Assembly: GCA_030447865.1 (NCBI GenBank)
Contig: JAUJOD010000001.1
Location: forward strand, 668,909 to 732,908
Length of the DNA stretch: 64,000 bases
Direction: 5' to 3'
DNA from: Nocardioidaceae bacterium
GTDB lineage: Bacteria; Actinomycetota; Actinomycetes; Propionibacteriales; Nocardioidaceae
How positions within the stretch are numbered: the stretch's first letter is position 1; every line of letters starts with the position of its first letter. Under the pieces are notes generated by a model. It searched no databases. It was given only the letters and a program-made list of their open reading frames with translations, and was not told where the DNA came from. Shown here piece by piece: positions 27,044 to 36,400 of the stretch. The translations under genes were made by a program, and so were the position numbers.

Positions 27044-28645
27044 TCAGGTCCGGCGTCGAGCCCTCAGCACCGAGTCGCCGACGGTGGCCGCGTCGTGCCC
27101 GTGGCGGGTCTCGGCACGCGCACGGACTTCGGCCACCTCGACCTTCCACTGCTCGGGGTCGAGGGCGGGCAGCAGGTCCTCGGGCGTGAAGAGCCACTCC
27201 CGGCGCCCGTGCCGCAACCCGGTGCCGAGGTCGTCGGGGTGGTGCCCGACAACGAGCAACGTTCCGCCGGGGGAGACGGCGCCGGCCAGTCGACGTACGA
27301 CGTCGACCATGCCGCCGTCGGGCAGGTGCAGGAACTGCGAGGTCACCAGATCCCACCGCTGTTCTCCCGGTTCCCAGCCGCGTACGTCGGCGCGGCGCCA
27401 CTCGATGCGGTGCTCGAGCCCCTCGGCGGCTGCCCGGTCGGCGGCGCGGCGCAGCGCCACCGTTGAGAAGTCCAGCGCGGTGACCTGCCAACCGCGACTG
27501 GCCAACCAGAGCGCGTCCGCACCCTCGCCCGCGCCGACGTCAAGGGCGCGGCCGGGAGTCAGGTCGGCGGCCTCGGCGGCGAGCTGGGGGTTGACGTGGC
27601 CGGACCAGACGGCGTCGTGGGCGGTGTACCGCTCATCCCACCACGGTTGCTCGAACCGTTTCGCGCGCGCGGTCGCCACCGCCGCCGCGGTTTCTTCCTC
27701 GACGAGGTCGGCGTTGATCCCTGCCCCGGCCTGCAGCCCGGCGCCCGCTGCCACCACCACCTGCGCAACCATGTCGGCCACGTTGCCGGCGACCCAGACG
27801 CCGGGTACGGACGTCGCGCCCATCGGTCCAGTCGGCACCTGGCTGCCGAGCAGCACGCCGGCGCGCTCCACTTCCTCCGGAGTGACGCCGAGGTCGGCGA
27901 GGACGTCGGCGCGAGCTCGCATCCGGCCCGCGACCACCACGGCCTCCGCCTCGAGGAGCCGTCCGTCGGCGAGGCGTACGCCGCGCACCGCGCCCGGCTC
28001 GCCCTCCACCGCCTCGACAGGGGCGTCAACCACGATCACTCCGCGGGCTTCGAGTCGCTCGCGGTCGGTGTCGCCGGGCGGCGGCGCGAGCGCGGGGTCG
28101 GCGACCAGGGTCACCCGGTCGGTCCACTGCCGCCACAGCAACGCCTGGTGCGCCGCGAGGCCGCTGGTGGCGACCACGACCAGGACCCGGTCGCGGACCT
28201 CCCACCCGTGGCAGTAGGGGCAGTGCAGCACCCCGCTGCCCCAGTGTTCCCGGACCCCGAAGAGGTCTGGCAGGTCGTCGACGAGCCCGGTCGCGACGAG
28301 CAGCCGGCGGGCCTCGACCTCATGACCGTCGTCGCTGGTGACGACGAACCCAGTCCCGGGCCGATCCCAGGGACGCGCGGTGCGCACGCGGGCGGTCTGG
28401 ACGCGCACGCCGTACCCCTCGACTTCGGCGCGTGCAATCGCCAGCAGGTCGCTGGGCGGGATGCCCTCGCGGCCGAGGTAGCCATGGACGCCGTGAGCCG
28501 GGGCGTTGCGTGGCTCTCCGGCGTCGAGGACGAGCACGCGGCGGCGCGCCCGTCCCAGCGCCAGCGCGCCGCTCAGGCCGGCGGCGCCGCCACCGACGAC
28601 CACGACGTCGTACGTCGGGTAGTCCAGGTCTCGTGTGGTCTCCAT
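27044..28645 (-). CDS. Fusion: thioredoxin-reductase-like flavoprotein + class I methyltransferase
   Basis: This 533-residue bifunctional protein starts with a thioredoxin-reductase-like NAD(P)/FAD oxidoreductase (about 1-310): YDVVVVGGGAAGLSGALALG, LLVATGLVDDLPD, a redox pair in HCPYCHGWEV and the second FAD site GVWVAGNVADMVAQVVVAAGAG. A SAM-dependent methyltransferase follows (about 325-533) with GRALDVGAGEGADALWLASRGW and VTALDFS. The fusion recurs in actinobacteria. The start is ATG 28645. It is divergent from an XRE-cupin regulator with a shared palindromic operator, so it is probably the regulator's target. The substrate is unknown. Thiol-containing metabolite modification is one possibility. 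Confidence 0.88.
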   Translation of the reverse strand: METTRDLDYPTYDVVVVGGGAAGLSGALALGRARRRVLVLDAGEPRNAPAHGVHGYLGREGIPPSDLLAIARAEVEGYGVRVQTARVRTARPWDRPGTGFVVTSDDGHEVEARRLLVATGLVDDLPDLFGVREHWGSGVLHCPYCHGWEVRDRVLVVVATSGLAAHQALLWRQWTDRVTLVADPALAPPPGDTDRERLEARGVIVVDAPVEAVEGEPGAVRGVRLADGRLLEAEAVVVAGRMRARADVLADLGVTPEEVERAGVLLGSQVPTGPMGATSVPGVWVAGNVADMVAQVVVAAGAGLQAGAGINADLVEEETAAAVATARAKRFEQPWWDERYTAHDAVWSGHVNPQLAAEAADLTPGRALDVGAGEGADALWLASRGWQVTALDFSTVALRRAADRAAAEGLEHRIEWRRADVRGWEPGEQRWDLVTSQFLHLPDGGMVDVVRRLAGAVSPGGTLLVVGHHPDDLGTGLRHGRREWLFTPEDLLPALDPEQWKVEVAEVRARAETRHGHDAATVGDSVLRARRRT

Positions 28646-28675
28646 GTCTTCTAGGGTGCGGCAGCGTCCGTGAGA

Positions 28676-28693
28676 TAGCAACCTTTCTTGCTA
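28676..28693. promoter_or_regulatory. Operator candidate TAGCAA-N6-TTGCTA between fusion enzyme and XRE-cupin genes
   Basis: A perfect 6+6 inverted repeat lies in the 67-base divergent intergenic region. A second imperfect copy follows, since TTGCTA (28688) pairs with TGGCAA (28697-28702). The right half overlaps TACTAT (28692-28697), a likely -10 box for the regulator gene. This fits an autoregulated divergent promoter. Confidence 0.6.
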
Positions 28694-28712
28694 CTATGGC
28701 AAACTGAAGTAC

Positions 28713-29285
28713 ATGGACGAGCTTGACGACGTTTTGCGCGGCGTGGGTACGCGGCTGCGCCAACTGCGACTCGAGCGCGACGCGACCCTCGGCGACCTCG
28801 CCGCCGAGACCGGCATCTCCGTCTCGACACTCTCCCGCCTCGAGTCGGGGCAGCGCCGACCGACCCTCGAGCTGCTGCTGCCGCTCGCCCGGGCCCATCG
28901 GGTGGCCCTCGATGAGCTCGTCGACGCCCCGGAGACCGGCGACCCACGGGTGCGGATGCGTCCGGTCACCCGTCACGGCCGCACCTTCGTGCCGCTGACC
29001 AGGCGGCCTGGCGGCTTGCAAGCCTTTAAGCAGATCGTCCCAGCGGAGCCCGATTCCCGGCCCGAGCCCCGCACCCACGAGGGCTACGAGTGGCTCTACG
29101 TGCTGTCCGGCCGGCTCCGGCTGGTTCTCGGGTCACGCGACCTCGTGCTCGGTCCGGGTGAGGTGGTGGAGTTCGACACCCGCACTCCCCACTGGATCGG
29201 CAATCCCGGCCCGCACGCCGCCGAGGCGCTCGCAATCTACGGGCCCCAGGGCGAGCGGATGCATGTGCGAGCCCGGGCCGGGTGA
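28713..29285 (+). CDS. XRE family regulator with cupin sensor domain
   Basis: This 190-residue regulator has an N-terminal HTH (GTRLRQLRLERDATLGDLAAETGISVSTLSRLESGQRRP, about residues 11-50) and a C-terminal cupin: HEGYEWLYVLSGRLRLVLGSRDLVLGPGEVVEFDTRTPHWI, a small-molecule or metal-binding barrel. Members of this group repress adjacent metabolic genes and respond to a ligand. The divergent neighbour is the flavoreductase-methyltransferase fusion. The palindrome at 28676-28693 is the likely binding site. ATG 28713 has a weak ribosome site. Confidence 0.9.
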   Translation: MDELDDVLRGVGTRLRQLRLERDATLGDLAAETGISVSTLSRLESGQRRPTLELLLPLARAHRVALDELVDAPETGDPRVRMRPVTRHGRTFVPLTRRPGGLQAFKQIVPAEPDSRPEPRTHEGYEWLYVLSGRLRLVLGSRDLVLGPGEVVEFDTRTPHWIGNPGPHAAEALAIYGPQGERMHVRARAG

Positions 29286-29468
29286 GCGACGACCTGAGCG
29301 CATATCTCGGGACCGTCTTGTCGGGCGTACGGCGAGACGCCGGCCGCGACGCCCTTGCCACACCCGGCCGCGACGCGTTGGCCCGACTTGGTTGCGGGAG
29401 CGGCGCGCTAAGCATGCGTTTAGTTGGCGAGTTGTCCACACCGGGGCGTTTCACTCTCGAACGTGTCG

Positions 29469-29484
29469 TCGAACAGGTGTACGA
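29469..29484 (+). promoter_or_regulatory. SOS (LexA) box before the HNH gene
   Basis: TCGAACAGGTGTACGA fits the actinobacterial SOS box TCGAAC-N4-GTTCGA with one mismatch in the right half. It ends 8 bases before the ATG at 29493. In M. tuberculosis several 13E12-repeat HNH genes are LexA-controlled, which supports the reading. Confidence 0.65.
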
Positions 29485-29492
29485 TTGTATGC

Positions 29493-30761
29493 ATGGATGA
29501 GAGTTACGCGAAGCTCGCTGTCATCAAGGACCGGCTTGCTGTCGCGTCCGGTGTGCTCAACGTCGCGAACGCCCGGCTGGTGCAGCTGACCGCTGAGCTG
29601 ATCGAGACCGACCTGTGGCGCGGCTACGGGATCCGGTCGGTCGAGCACTACCTGACGTTGCAGACCGGGCTGTCCCCCGAACGCGCCCGCCAGGTCGTCG
29701 AGGTGGCCGCCGCTACCGTTGAGTTGCCGGTGACCACTGGGAAGCTCGCCGCTGGGGAGTTGTCGTTTGAGCAGGTGCATGCGGTGACCCGGCACCAGGG
29801 CAAGTTCTGTGACGAGGAGGCTGCGTCGTTCGCCACCATCGCCACCGTCCCGCAGATCCGCCGGACCCTGTCCCGCTACACCTTCACCACCCCGCCGGGA
29901 GACACCCCCAGCGCCGCTGCCGCGGACGAGCCCGGTGGGCAGCCGGGCGCTGAAGACGCCGGCGCGGGCTCCGCGACGAAGGGGCTGGCGGCTGAGGCGG
30001 TCGCGCCGGGTCGGGTGACGCAGTTTCATGACTCCACCCGGTACCGGCTGGTGGTGGACGCCCCCGCCGACCAAGGGGCGCTGATCGCCGCCGCCATCAG
30101 CGAGGCGAAGGATGCGCTGTTCCAGGCTGGGCAACCGCAGGTGAGTTCGTTTGACGCCCTGGTGGAGGTGTGCAACCGGTCCCTGTCCGGTGTGCAACCC
30201 ACCTCGCGGGTCGACAAGTACCGGGTGTATGTGCACCTCGACACCGACGGCGCCTGGGTGGGCGCCGGACCCGCTCTCCCGCCGGGTCTTGTCGCGAAGT
30301 TGACCTGTGCCGGGTCGGTCGCCCCGGTGTGGGAAACCGACGGGCTACCGGTCAACGTTGGCCGCAGCATGCGGATCGTCCCGGACCGCACCCGCCGGCT
30401 GGTGGAGGACCGCGACCGCGGCTGCCGCTACCCCGGCTGTGTCGCCCGGTCGTACCTGGAGGTGCACCACACCATCCACTGGAAAGACGGCGGACCCACC
30501 GACACCTGGAACCTGATCTGTTTGTGCCCGCATCATCACGACGCCCACCACCGCGGCGAGTTCATGGTCACCGGCGACGCTGATGTCCGCGATGGGTTGC
30601 GGTTCACCGACACCCGCGGCGACCCGATCACCATCGGTCGACCGCACCCACCCGATGACCCGCTGCCCGGCCCACCCGACGGGCACCGATACGAACACCC
30701 GATCGGTGAACCCGTTCAACACAAATGGGTCTACTTCTCCCCACCCGGCAACACCGCATAG
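29493..30761 (+). CDS. DUF222/HNH endonuclease of the 13E12 repeat family
   Basis: This 422-residue protein has an N-terminal helical DUF222 region (about 1-290: LTAELIETDLWRGYGIRSVEHYL, then GLSPERARQVVEVA and GELSFEQVHAVTR) and a C-terminal HNH nuclease motif (RDRGCRYPGCVARSYLEVHHTIHWKDGGPTDTWNLICLCPHHHDAHHRG, about 310-365). The catalytic HH and zinc-type Cys/His residues are present. Such genes are multicopy in many actinobacteria and their role is not settled (a mobile-element-like or damage-induced nuclease). A linker rich in Ala/Gly/Pro covers about 140-175. The SOS box at 29469 indicates damage induction. Confidence 0.88.
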   Translation: MDESYAKLAVIKDRLAVASGVLNVANARLVQLTAELIETDLWRGYGIRSVEHYLTLQTGLSPERARQVVEVAAATVELPVTTGKLAAGELSFEQVHAVTRHQGKFCDEEAASFATIATVPQIRRTLSRYTFTTPPGDTPSAAAADEPGGQPGAEDAGAGSATKGLAAEAVAPGRVTQFHDSTRYRLVVDAPADQGALIAAAISEAKDALFQAGQPQVSSFDALVEVCNRSLSGVQPTSRVDKYRVYVHLDTDGAWVGAGPALPPGLVAKLTCAGSVAPVWETDGLPVNVGRSMRIVPDRTRRLVEDRDRGCRYPGCVARSYLEVHHTIHWKDGGPTDTWNLICLCPHHHDAHHRGEFMVTGDADVRDGLRFTDTRGDPITIGRPHPPDDPLPGPPDGHRYEHPIGEPVQHKWVYFSPPGNTA

Positions 30762-30839
30762 CGCGGCGTTGGGCCATCGCTGCCACGTTGGAAGCGACGT
30801 CTAGGTCACCGGTTGACCCGCAAGCCGGGGTGGGCTGAG

Positions 30840-32132
30840 TCAGCTCCGGTCGGCCTGGCCGGATGCGATTCGGCTGGCTCGGCTCGGGTCGGCCTGGCCG
30901 GCTGCGATTCGGCTGGCTCGCTCGTTGAGGTAGCGCTGCTCGGGGATGCTAGCGGTCAGACGTGCGGCGTAGGCGTACGCCTCGGCCGCTTCCTGATAGC
31001 GGCCGACCATCTCCAGGAGATGCGCAAGCACCGCGTGGGGGCGGTGATGCCTGCGCATCTCCGGCGAGTCGAGAAGAGGTTCCAGGTGCTGCAGTCCGGC
31101 CTCCGGGCCGTGGGCCATCCCGACAGCTACGGCCAGGTTGAGGGTGACGGTTGGGCTCGGTGCCATCTGGTCGAGCATCCGGTACAGCATCGTGATCTGC
31201 AGCCAGTCGGTGTCGGGCCATGTCGGAGCCTCGTCGTGGACGGCCGCGATGGCCGCCTGGAGCTGGAATGGGCCGACCTCCCCCTTCGGCAGCATGCTCT
31301 GCAGCAGCGCCACTCCCTCGACGATCGCCTGACCATCCCACCGGCTGCGGTCCTGGTGCTCCAAGGGAATCAAGTCTCCGGCCGCGTCGGTGCGGGCGTC
31401 GCGGCGAGCGTCGGTGAGCAGCATGAGCGCGAGCAGTCCGCCGACTTCAGCGTCGTCGGGGCGTACTCGTCGTAGTTGGCGAGTCAGGCGAATAGCCTCG
31501 CGGGTGAGGGACACGTCGAGCAGCTGGTTGCCGCCGCTCGTCGTGTAGCCCTCGTTGAACACGAGATAGAGCACATGCAGAACTGCCGCCAGTCGGGTTG
31601 TCATGTCTTTCCCCTCCGGCATGACGAACCGGGCGCCCGCTGCGCGCAGCGTGCCTTTGGCCCGACTGATGCGCTGCGCCATTGTCGACTCGGGCACCAG
31701 GAACGCCGCGGCGATCTGGGCGGTCGTCAGACCCCCGACAGCCCGCAGGGTCAACGCCACCTGCGACGGGCGGGTCAGCGCCGGGTGGCAGCACAACAGC
31801 AGCAACTCGAGCGTGTCATCCGCCGCGGGCGACAGGTTCGCGTCGGGGGGCGGGGCCTGGAACGCGTCGGCGGACTGTTGGGTCCCGACAGCCTCCTCGC
31901 GCTGGGCTCGCGCTTGGTCGCTGCGTAGTTGATCGATGCGACGGCGGGAGGCGACCCGCACCAGCCAACCACGTGGATTGTCCGGCATCCCTTCGATCGG
32001 CCACTGCCTGACCGCGGCGAGCAGAGCCTCCTGCGCGGCGTCCTCGCAGCCGTCGAAGTCGCCGTACCGGCGAACCAAGGCCCCGAGGACATGCGGCGCC
32101 TCCCGGCGCCACACATCCTCGAGGTCAGACAT
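30840..32132 (-). CDS. ECF42-type RNA polymerase sigma factor (SigJ-like, DUF6596/TPR extension)
   Basis: This 430-residue protein has sigma region 2 (ALVRRYGDFDGCEDAAQEALLAAVRQWP, then NPRGWLVRVASRRRIDQLR) and region 4 (LTLRAVGGLTTAQIAAAFLVPESTMAQRISRAKGTLR), followed by a large C-terminal extension (about 200-430, with LHVLYLVFNEGYTTS) that replaces an anti-sigma factor in group ECF42. Its ATG shares one base with the stop of the DGPF gene upstream (TGATG), the standard ECF42 partner. The extreme C-terminus contains a short tandem duplication (RASRIAAGQADPS then RASRIASGQADRS), encoded by an approximately 37-bp repeat. Confidence 0.9.
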   Translation of the reverse strand: MSDLEDVWRREAPHVLGALVRRYGDFDGCEDAAQEALLAAVRQWPIEGMPDNPRGWLVRVASRRRIDQLRSDQARAQREEAVGTQQSADAFQAPPPDANLSPAADDTLELLLLCCHPALTRPSQVALTLRAVGGLTTAQIAAAFLVPESTMAQRISRAKGTLRAAGARFVMPEGKDMTTRLAAVLHVLYLVFNEGYTTSGGNQLLDVSLTREAIRLTRQLRRVRPDDAEVGGLLALMLLTDARRDARTDAAGDLIPLEHQDRSRWDGQAIVEGVALLQSMLPKGEVGPFQLQAAIAAVHDEAPTWPDTDWLQITMLYRMLDQMAPSPTVTLNLAVAVGMAHGPEAGLQHLEPLLDSPEMRRHHRPHAVLAHLLEMVGRYQEAAEAYAYAARLTASIPEQRYLNERASRIAAGQADPSRASRIASGQADRS

Positions 32133-32524
32133 CACTGGTCGGCGCCACCGGGCCACATCGCGGGCCGCAGCTCGATCGTGTCGCCCGGCCCGGCGAACTG
32201 CGCCGCAATCGCCTCAGCGCGCTCTTGGCTCTCGACGTCGATGAGGAAGAAGCCGGCGAGGTGTTCCTTGGACTCCGAGTAGGGGCCGTCGGTGGCTAAC
32301 GAGTCCCCGGCCTCCCACCGGTAGAGCTTGGAGGTGGCCGGATCGCCCAGCGCCTCCCCGCCGACGAGCTCGCCACTTGTCTGCATCTCCCGGAGCAGGG
32401 CGTCGAACTCCGCGTTCATCTGATCGCGCTGGTCCTGCGGCAGAGCCTTGTTCTCCGCGACGTAGTCGCCGGTCGGGTGGCCCCAGGGCTGGGGGTTTGA
32501 GTGGATGAGGATGACGTACTTCAT
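32132..32524 (-). CDS. YCII-related DGPF-domain protein
   Basis: This 130-residue ferredoxin-like-fold protein has the motif DGPYSESKEHLAGFFLIDVES (DGPF box) and MKYVILIH at the start. DGPF proteins are encoded with ECF42 sigma factors and are usually their target or partner. Their biochemical role is unknown. The stop overlaps the sigma factor ATG by one base, showing translational coupling. About 180 bases without a gene separate it from the divergent DinB-fold gene. Confidence 0.88.
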   Translation of the reverse strand: MKYVILIHSNPQPWGHPTGDYVAENKALPQDQRDQMNAEFDALLREMQTSGELVGGEALGDPATSKLYRWEAGDSLATDGPYSESKEHLAGFFLIDVESQERAEAIAAQFAGPGDTIELRPAMWPGGADQ

Positions 32525-32706
32525 CGGTCGCTCCCTTGTTCGTCAGTGGCCGTGCGGCCCTTCCACCCGAGACGTCGGCGCACAGGCGCGGATCTCGACA
32601 TGCCATTGCCGAAACCGAATGTCGATCGGCGACCCTCGACTCCGACGTCCCCGTGTCAGCACGACACACCAGACTAGGTGCGCTTGGAACGCGGAGGGGT
32701 ACAGCA

Positions 32707-33262
32707 ATGTCGGAACGCTCACGGAACTCACGGGTAGGCACCATGATGACCAGCACCGGTTGGGAGCGAGAGCTTCTGCTCGGCAGGCTCGCCGCACAAC
32801 GACAACACATCCTGACGGCCGTAGCGGGCCTCAGCGAGGAGCAGCTCCGATGCCCGGTCCTGCCGTCGGGGTGGAGCTGCCTGGGCCTGGTCCGCCACCT
32901 GACCGTGTCCGACGAGCGCTACTGGTTCGACACCGTCATGGGGGGCGCCGCGCTGGACTACTGGCCCGTAGGAGCCGGTCCCGACGACACCGCGGCCGAC
33001 TGGCGGGTTCACGCCGACGAGCCCGCCGCCCAGATCATTGAGGAGTATGGTCGCGCGATCGACCGGTCGGACGCGATCATCGGAGGACTCGACCTCGATG
33101 CACCGCCCCGGATCACTGAGGCGTGGTGGGCCGAGGCGGGCATGCGATTTTCCCGATGTGCGGTCCGTGATCGTGCACGTGATGGTCGAGACAGCCACGC
33201 ATGCGGGTCACCTCGACGCGGTCCGGGAGCTCTTGGACGGGCGGCAGCACCTCGTGTTGTGA
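32707..33262 (+). pseudogene. DinB/DUF664-type protein, frameshifted
   Basis: The N-terminal part (WERELLLGRLAAQRQHILTAVAGLSEEQLRCP, GWSCLGLVRHLTVSDERYWFD) is the start of a DinB-like four-helix bundle, a metal-dependent thiol-transferase or hydrolase fold. The expected C-terminal helix (VRSVIVHVMVETATHAGHLDAVRELLDG), with its metal His, lies one base out of frame. The shift is near 33141-33150. The start ATG 32707 has GGAGGGG 7 bases upstream. The in-frame ORF instead runs on to 33405 with meaningless Arg-rich text. It may be a mutation or a sequencing error. Confidence 0.7.
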
Positions 33263-33421
33263 CACGCCGGGGGCGCGGTGGGAACCGACCTGGTTCACCT
33301 CACGTTCCAGGATGTTTCGCCGCACGGTGCCCGGTGGGTCGGTGGCTGTTCGGCCCGCGTTCACCCCGGCTCGTGACTGTTAGAGGCGACTACCCCGCTG
33401 CCTAGCTGATCAGGAGCCTTC

Positions 33422-36400
33422 ATGATCACCCGCTTCGTCGGCCCGCTCGTCTTGATCCTTGCCACCGGGCTCTTGTCGGGACTGCCTACGCCAGCTGGGC
33501 AGGCTGCCACGCCGCCGCCCGTTGTCGGAAACGATCTGCGCGCCAACGCCACGCTCACGCAGTACGAATCCACACTGGCCGACGAGCAGGTCACGGCCAC
33601 CGTTCTCCCGGGTGACCCGGCGCTCGAGCGGATCATCGAGGCGGAGTCGCTGCTCCCCGAGGTCCAATCCACCGCGCAGCTGTCCGCGCCGGGTAGCTGC
33701 TGTGGCATCGTCAGGTACGGCGACCAAGCACTGACCTTCGGCGGTGGCGGCACCGGCGACCCGGGCGACTTCTTCACGTTGGCGTTCGACGTGCCCCGCG
33801 ACGGCCGGTACGAGATCGCCGGCGCCTACACACTCGACCCGAGCTTCGCGAAGTTCCAGCTGTCGGTCGACGGGGCCGACGTCGGCCCCGTCGTCGATCT
33901 CTATTCCCCGGTCGTGACGACCGAGCCACGAATCAGGCACGGCGCGGTGGACCTCACGGCCGGCCGGCACGAGGTCACCTTCACGATCGTCGGCGCCAAC
34001 CCGGCCTCATCGGTGAACAAGGGCTACCGCATCAGCGTGGACCTGCTCCGGTTGCGCCAGCTCCCCACGGAGTCACGGCTCACCCTCACACCCCCGAACG
34101 ACGCCGTCGTGCACGGCCAGGTGCCGGTCTACGGCTGGAGCACCGACTCCGCTGACACGCTGTCGCTCACGGTCGACGGCGCGTCGGTGGACGGCCGCGC
34201 CGCGTTGGCGGACACCGCCACGCTCGTCTACGAGGCCGAGGGCATCCAAAGTGCCTCCATCGGCTTCCGGGACCGGCTGGAGGTGCGCGGTCAGACGATT
34301 CCGCTGGCCAGCGACGTCGGAACACCGGGCGGCCCCTACGCCACCGACTGGGTCGACATTCCAGCCGACCTGCTCGCCCCAGGCACCAACACGATCACCA
34401 TCGCCACCGGCACCGCGCCCAATGAGACCAACGGCAACAAGGACGACTTCACCGTGCGGAACGTCCGGTTGAAACTGGCCGACGGTACCGTCCTCACTCC
34501 CGCGCAGGGGTCCAGGTCGTTCGCCGTCGGAGACGGCTGTTGCCCCGACCCGAACTCCACGAAGCCGACGGCTGTCGACTTCGACTTCGTCGTCCCCCGG
34601 ACCAGTTCCGGTGCCGCTCGCGCTTTTGTCTGGGACACCACGGAGGTGTCCAACGGCGAGCACGCGGTGAGCCTGGTCACCGACGGACCTCAGGGCCGGC
34701 AGGAGCAGACCTCGGTCGTCCTCGTCGACAACGAACCGCCGGCGTTCGTGTCGACCAGTCCCGCGCAGGACCAGCGCGTCAAGGGACGCTTCACCGTCGA
34801 CGCGGTCGTGGACGACGGTGACGGCGGCGGTATCAAGTCGGTCACCGCCACTCTCGACGGTGAGCCCGTCGAGCTGCCAAGCACGCACTTCAGCGACGAT
34901 CTTGCCGACGGCACTCACACGCTGGAGTTCACTGCGACAGATGCTGCCGGCAACGTCTCCACCTACACAGTCACCTTCACCAGCGTGGCGGAGGCACCCA
35001 ACCCGGCTGAGGTCATCAGCCCCGAGGACGGCGCCACGGATGTTCCGGTCCAGGCCAAACTGCGGGTGCGGGCGAGCGATCCGGCGGGCGATCCACTCAC
35101 GGTGACGTTCTTGAAGGCCGGGGCCAGTTCGCCCGCCCCGGACGCGTCGTTCACCGGCGACAGCGCATCCGAACCACCGGCCGCCCTAGAGCCAGGTGGC
35201 GAGACGGCGCTGACCGCGGACGAGGTGAAAGCGGCCGCCACGTCCGACGACGTTTACGCGCAGACGCGAACCAGTGACCAGTTCCCGTTCCAGCGCTACG
35301 ACCTCAAGGTCAAGGATGCCGAGGACGTGAACAGGATCGACGTCACCTGGGAGGGACGGGTCCCCACCGACCGCGAGGTCGTGCTGTCAGTCTTCGACGT
35401 GCAGGCACAGGCGTGGACCCCGGTCGCGATGGGGCGCGGAGAGGCGGTCGGAGATCTGACCCTCGTCGGCTCCGTCGACCTGTCGCGCGCACTTGACGGC
35501 GACGTCGTCCACGTGCTCGTACAGGCCCGTGATCCGTTCGCTGACATCGAGGGTGACGAGTCGGACGGGCAGCTCGAGGACCCGGCAAGCTACGACTTCG
35601 CCCTCGCCTGGCTGACCGACACGCAGTACCTGTCAGAGGGCGCTGTTGAGGGTCGACCCGGCTTCGGCGAGGCATACACGGCGATCAACCAGTGGATCGT
35701 TGCCAACGCCGACTCGCGCAAGATCGTCTACACCGCACACACAGGGGACCTGATCAACAACTGGATCTCCAACAACGACACGCCCGAGTACGTCGAGCGG
35801 GCACGCAAGGAGTTCCAGTTCGCCAGCGATGCGATGGACATCCTCGAGGAAGCCGGCATGCCGTACGGCGTGACCCCGGGCAACCACGACAACAAGTTCG
35901 GCACGACCAACGAGCTGTACAACGAGTACTTCCCGCCATCCCGGTACGAGGCGGCGTCGCAGACCGCCGACCAGCCGTACTACGGCGGCTCGTGGCGCGA
36001 GGGCGACAACCACAACCATTACGACCTGTTCGAAGCGAGCGGGCAGAAGTTCGTGGCCGTCTATCTCGGCTTCATCGCCGGTCAGGAGGAGATCGACTGG
36101 GCGGACCAGGTGCTGGAGCAGTACGCCGACCGCAAGGCCATCTTCCTCACCCACGAGTATCTCCGGCCGAGCATGGACCCGGAGGGCCAAGGCGGCGCGC
36201 TGTCGGACGAGAATGCCCGCAGCCAGGGGCAGGAGCTGTTCGACGAGGTCGTGCTGCCCAACGAGAACGTCTTCCTCACGCTGTCCGGCCACACCCACGG
36301 CGTGGCGCTGAACATCAAGCGCGACGTCGGTGCGGAGGGCCGCACGGTCGTTGAGATGCTCGCGAACTACCAGTTCTACCAGGTCGCCGGTGAGCGGCGG

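Noticed and set aside
27006-28654. Two long plus-strand ORFs (403 and 352 residues) opposite the flavoreductase fusion
   Set aside because: Ser/Arg/Pro-rich text with no family features. The opposite strand has FAD, CxxC and SAM motifs.
29282-29500. 72-residue ORF between XRE-cupin and the HNH gene
   Set aside because: Overlaps the promoter and SOS box of the HNH gene, no homology pattern, and its start overlaps the preceding stop by chance (GTGA).
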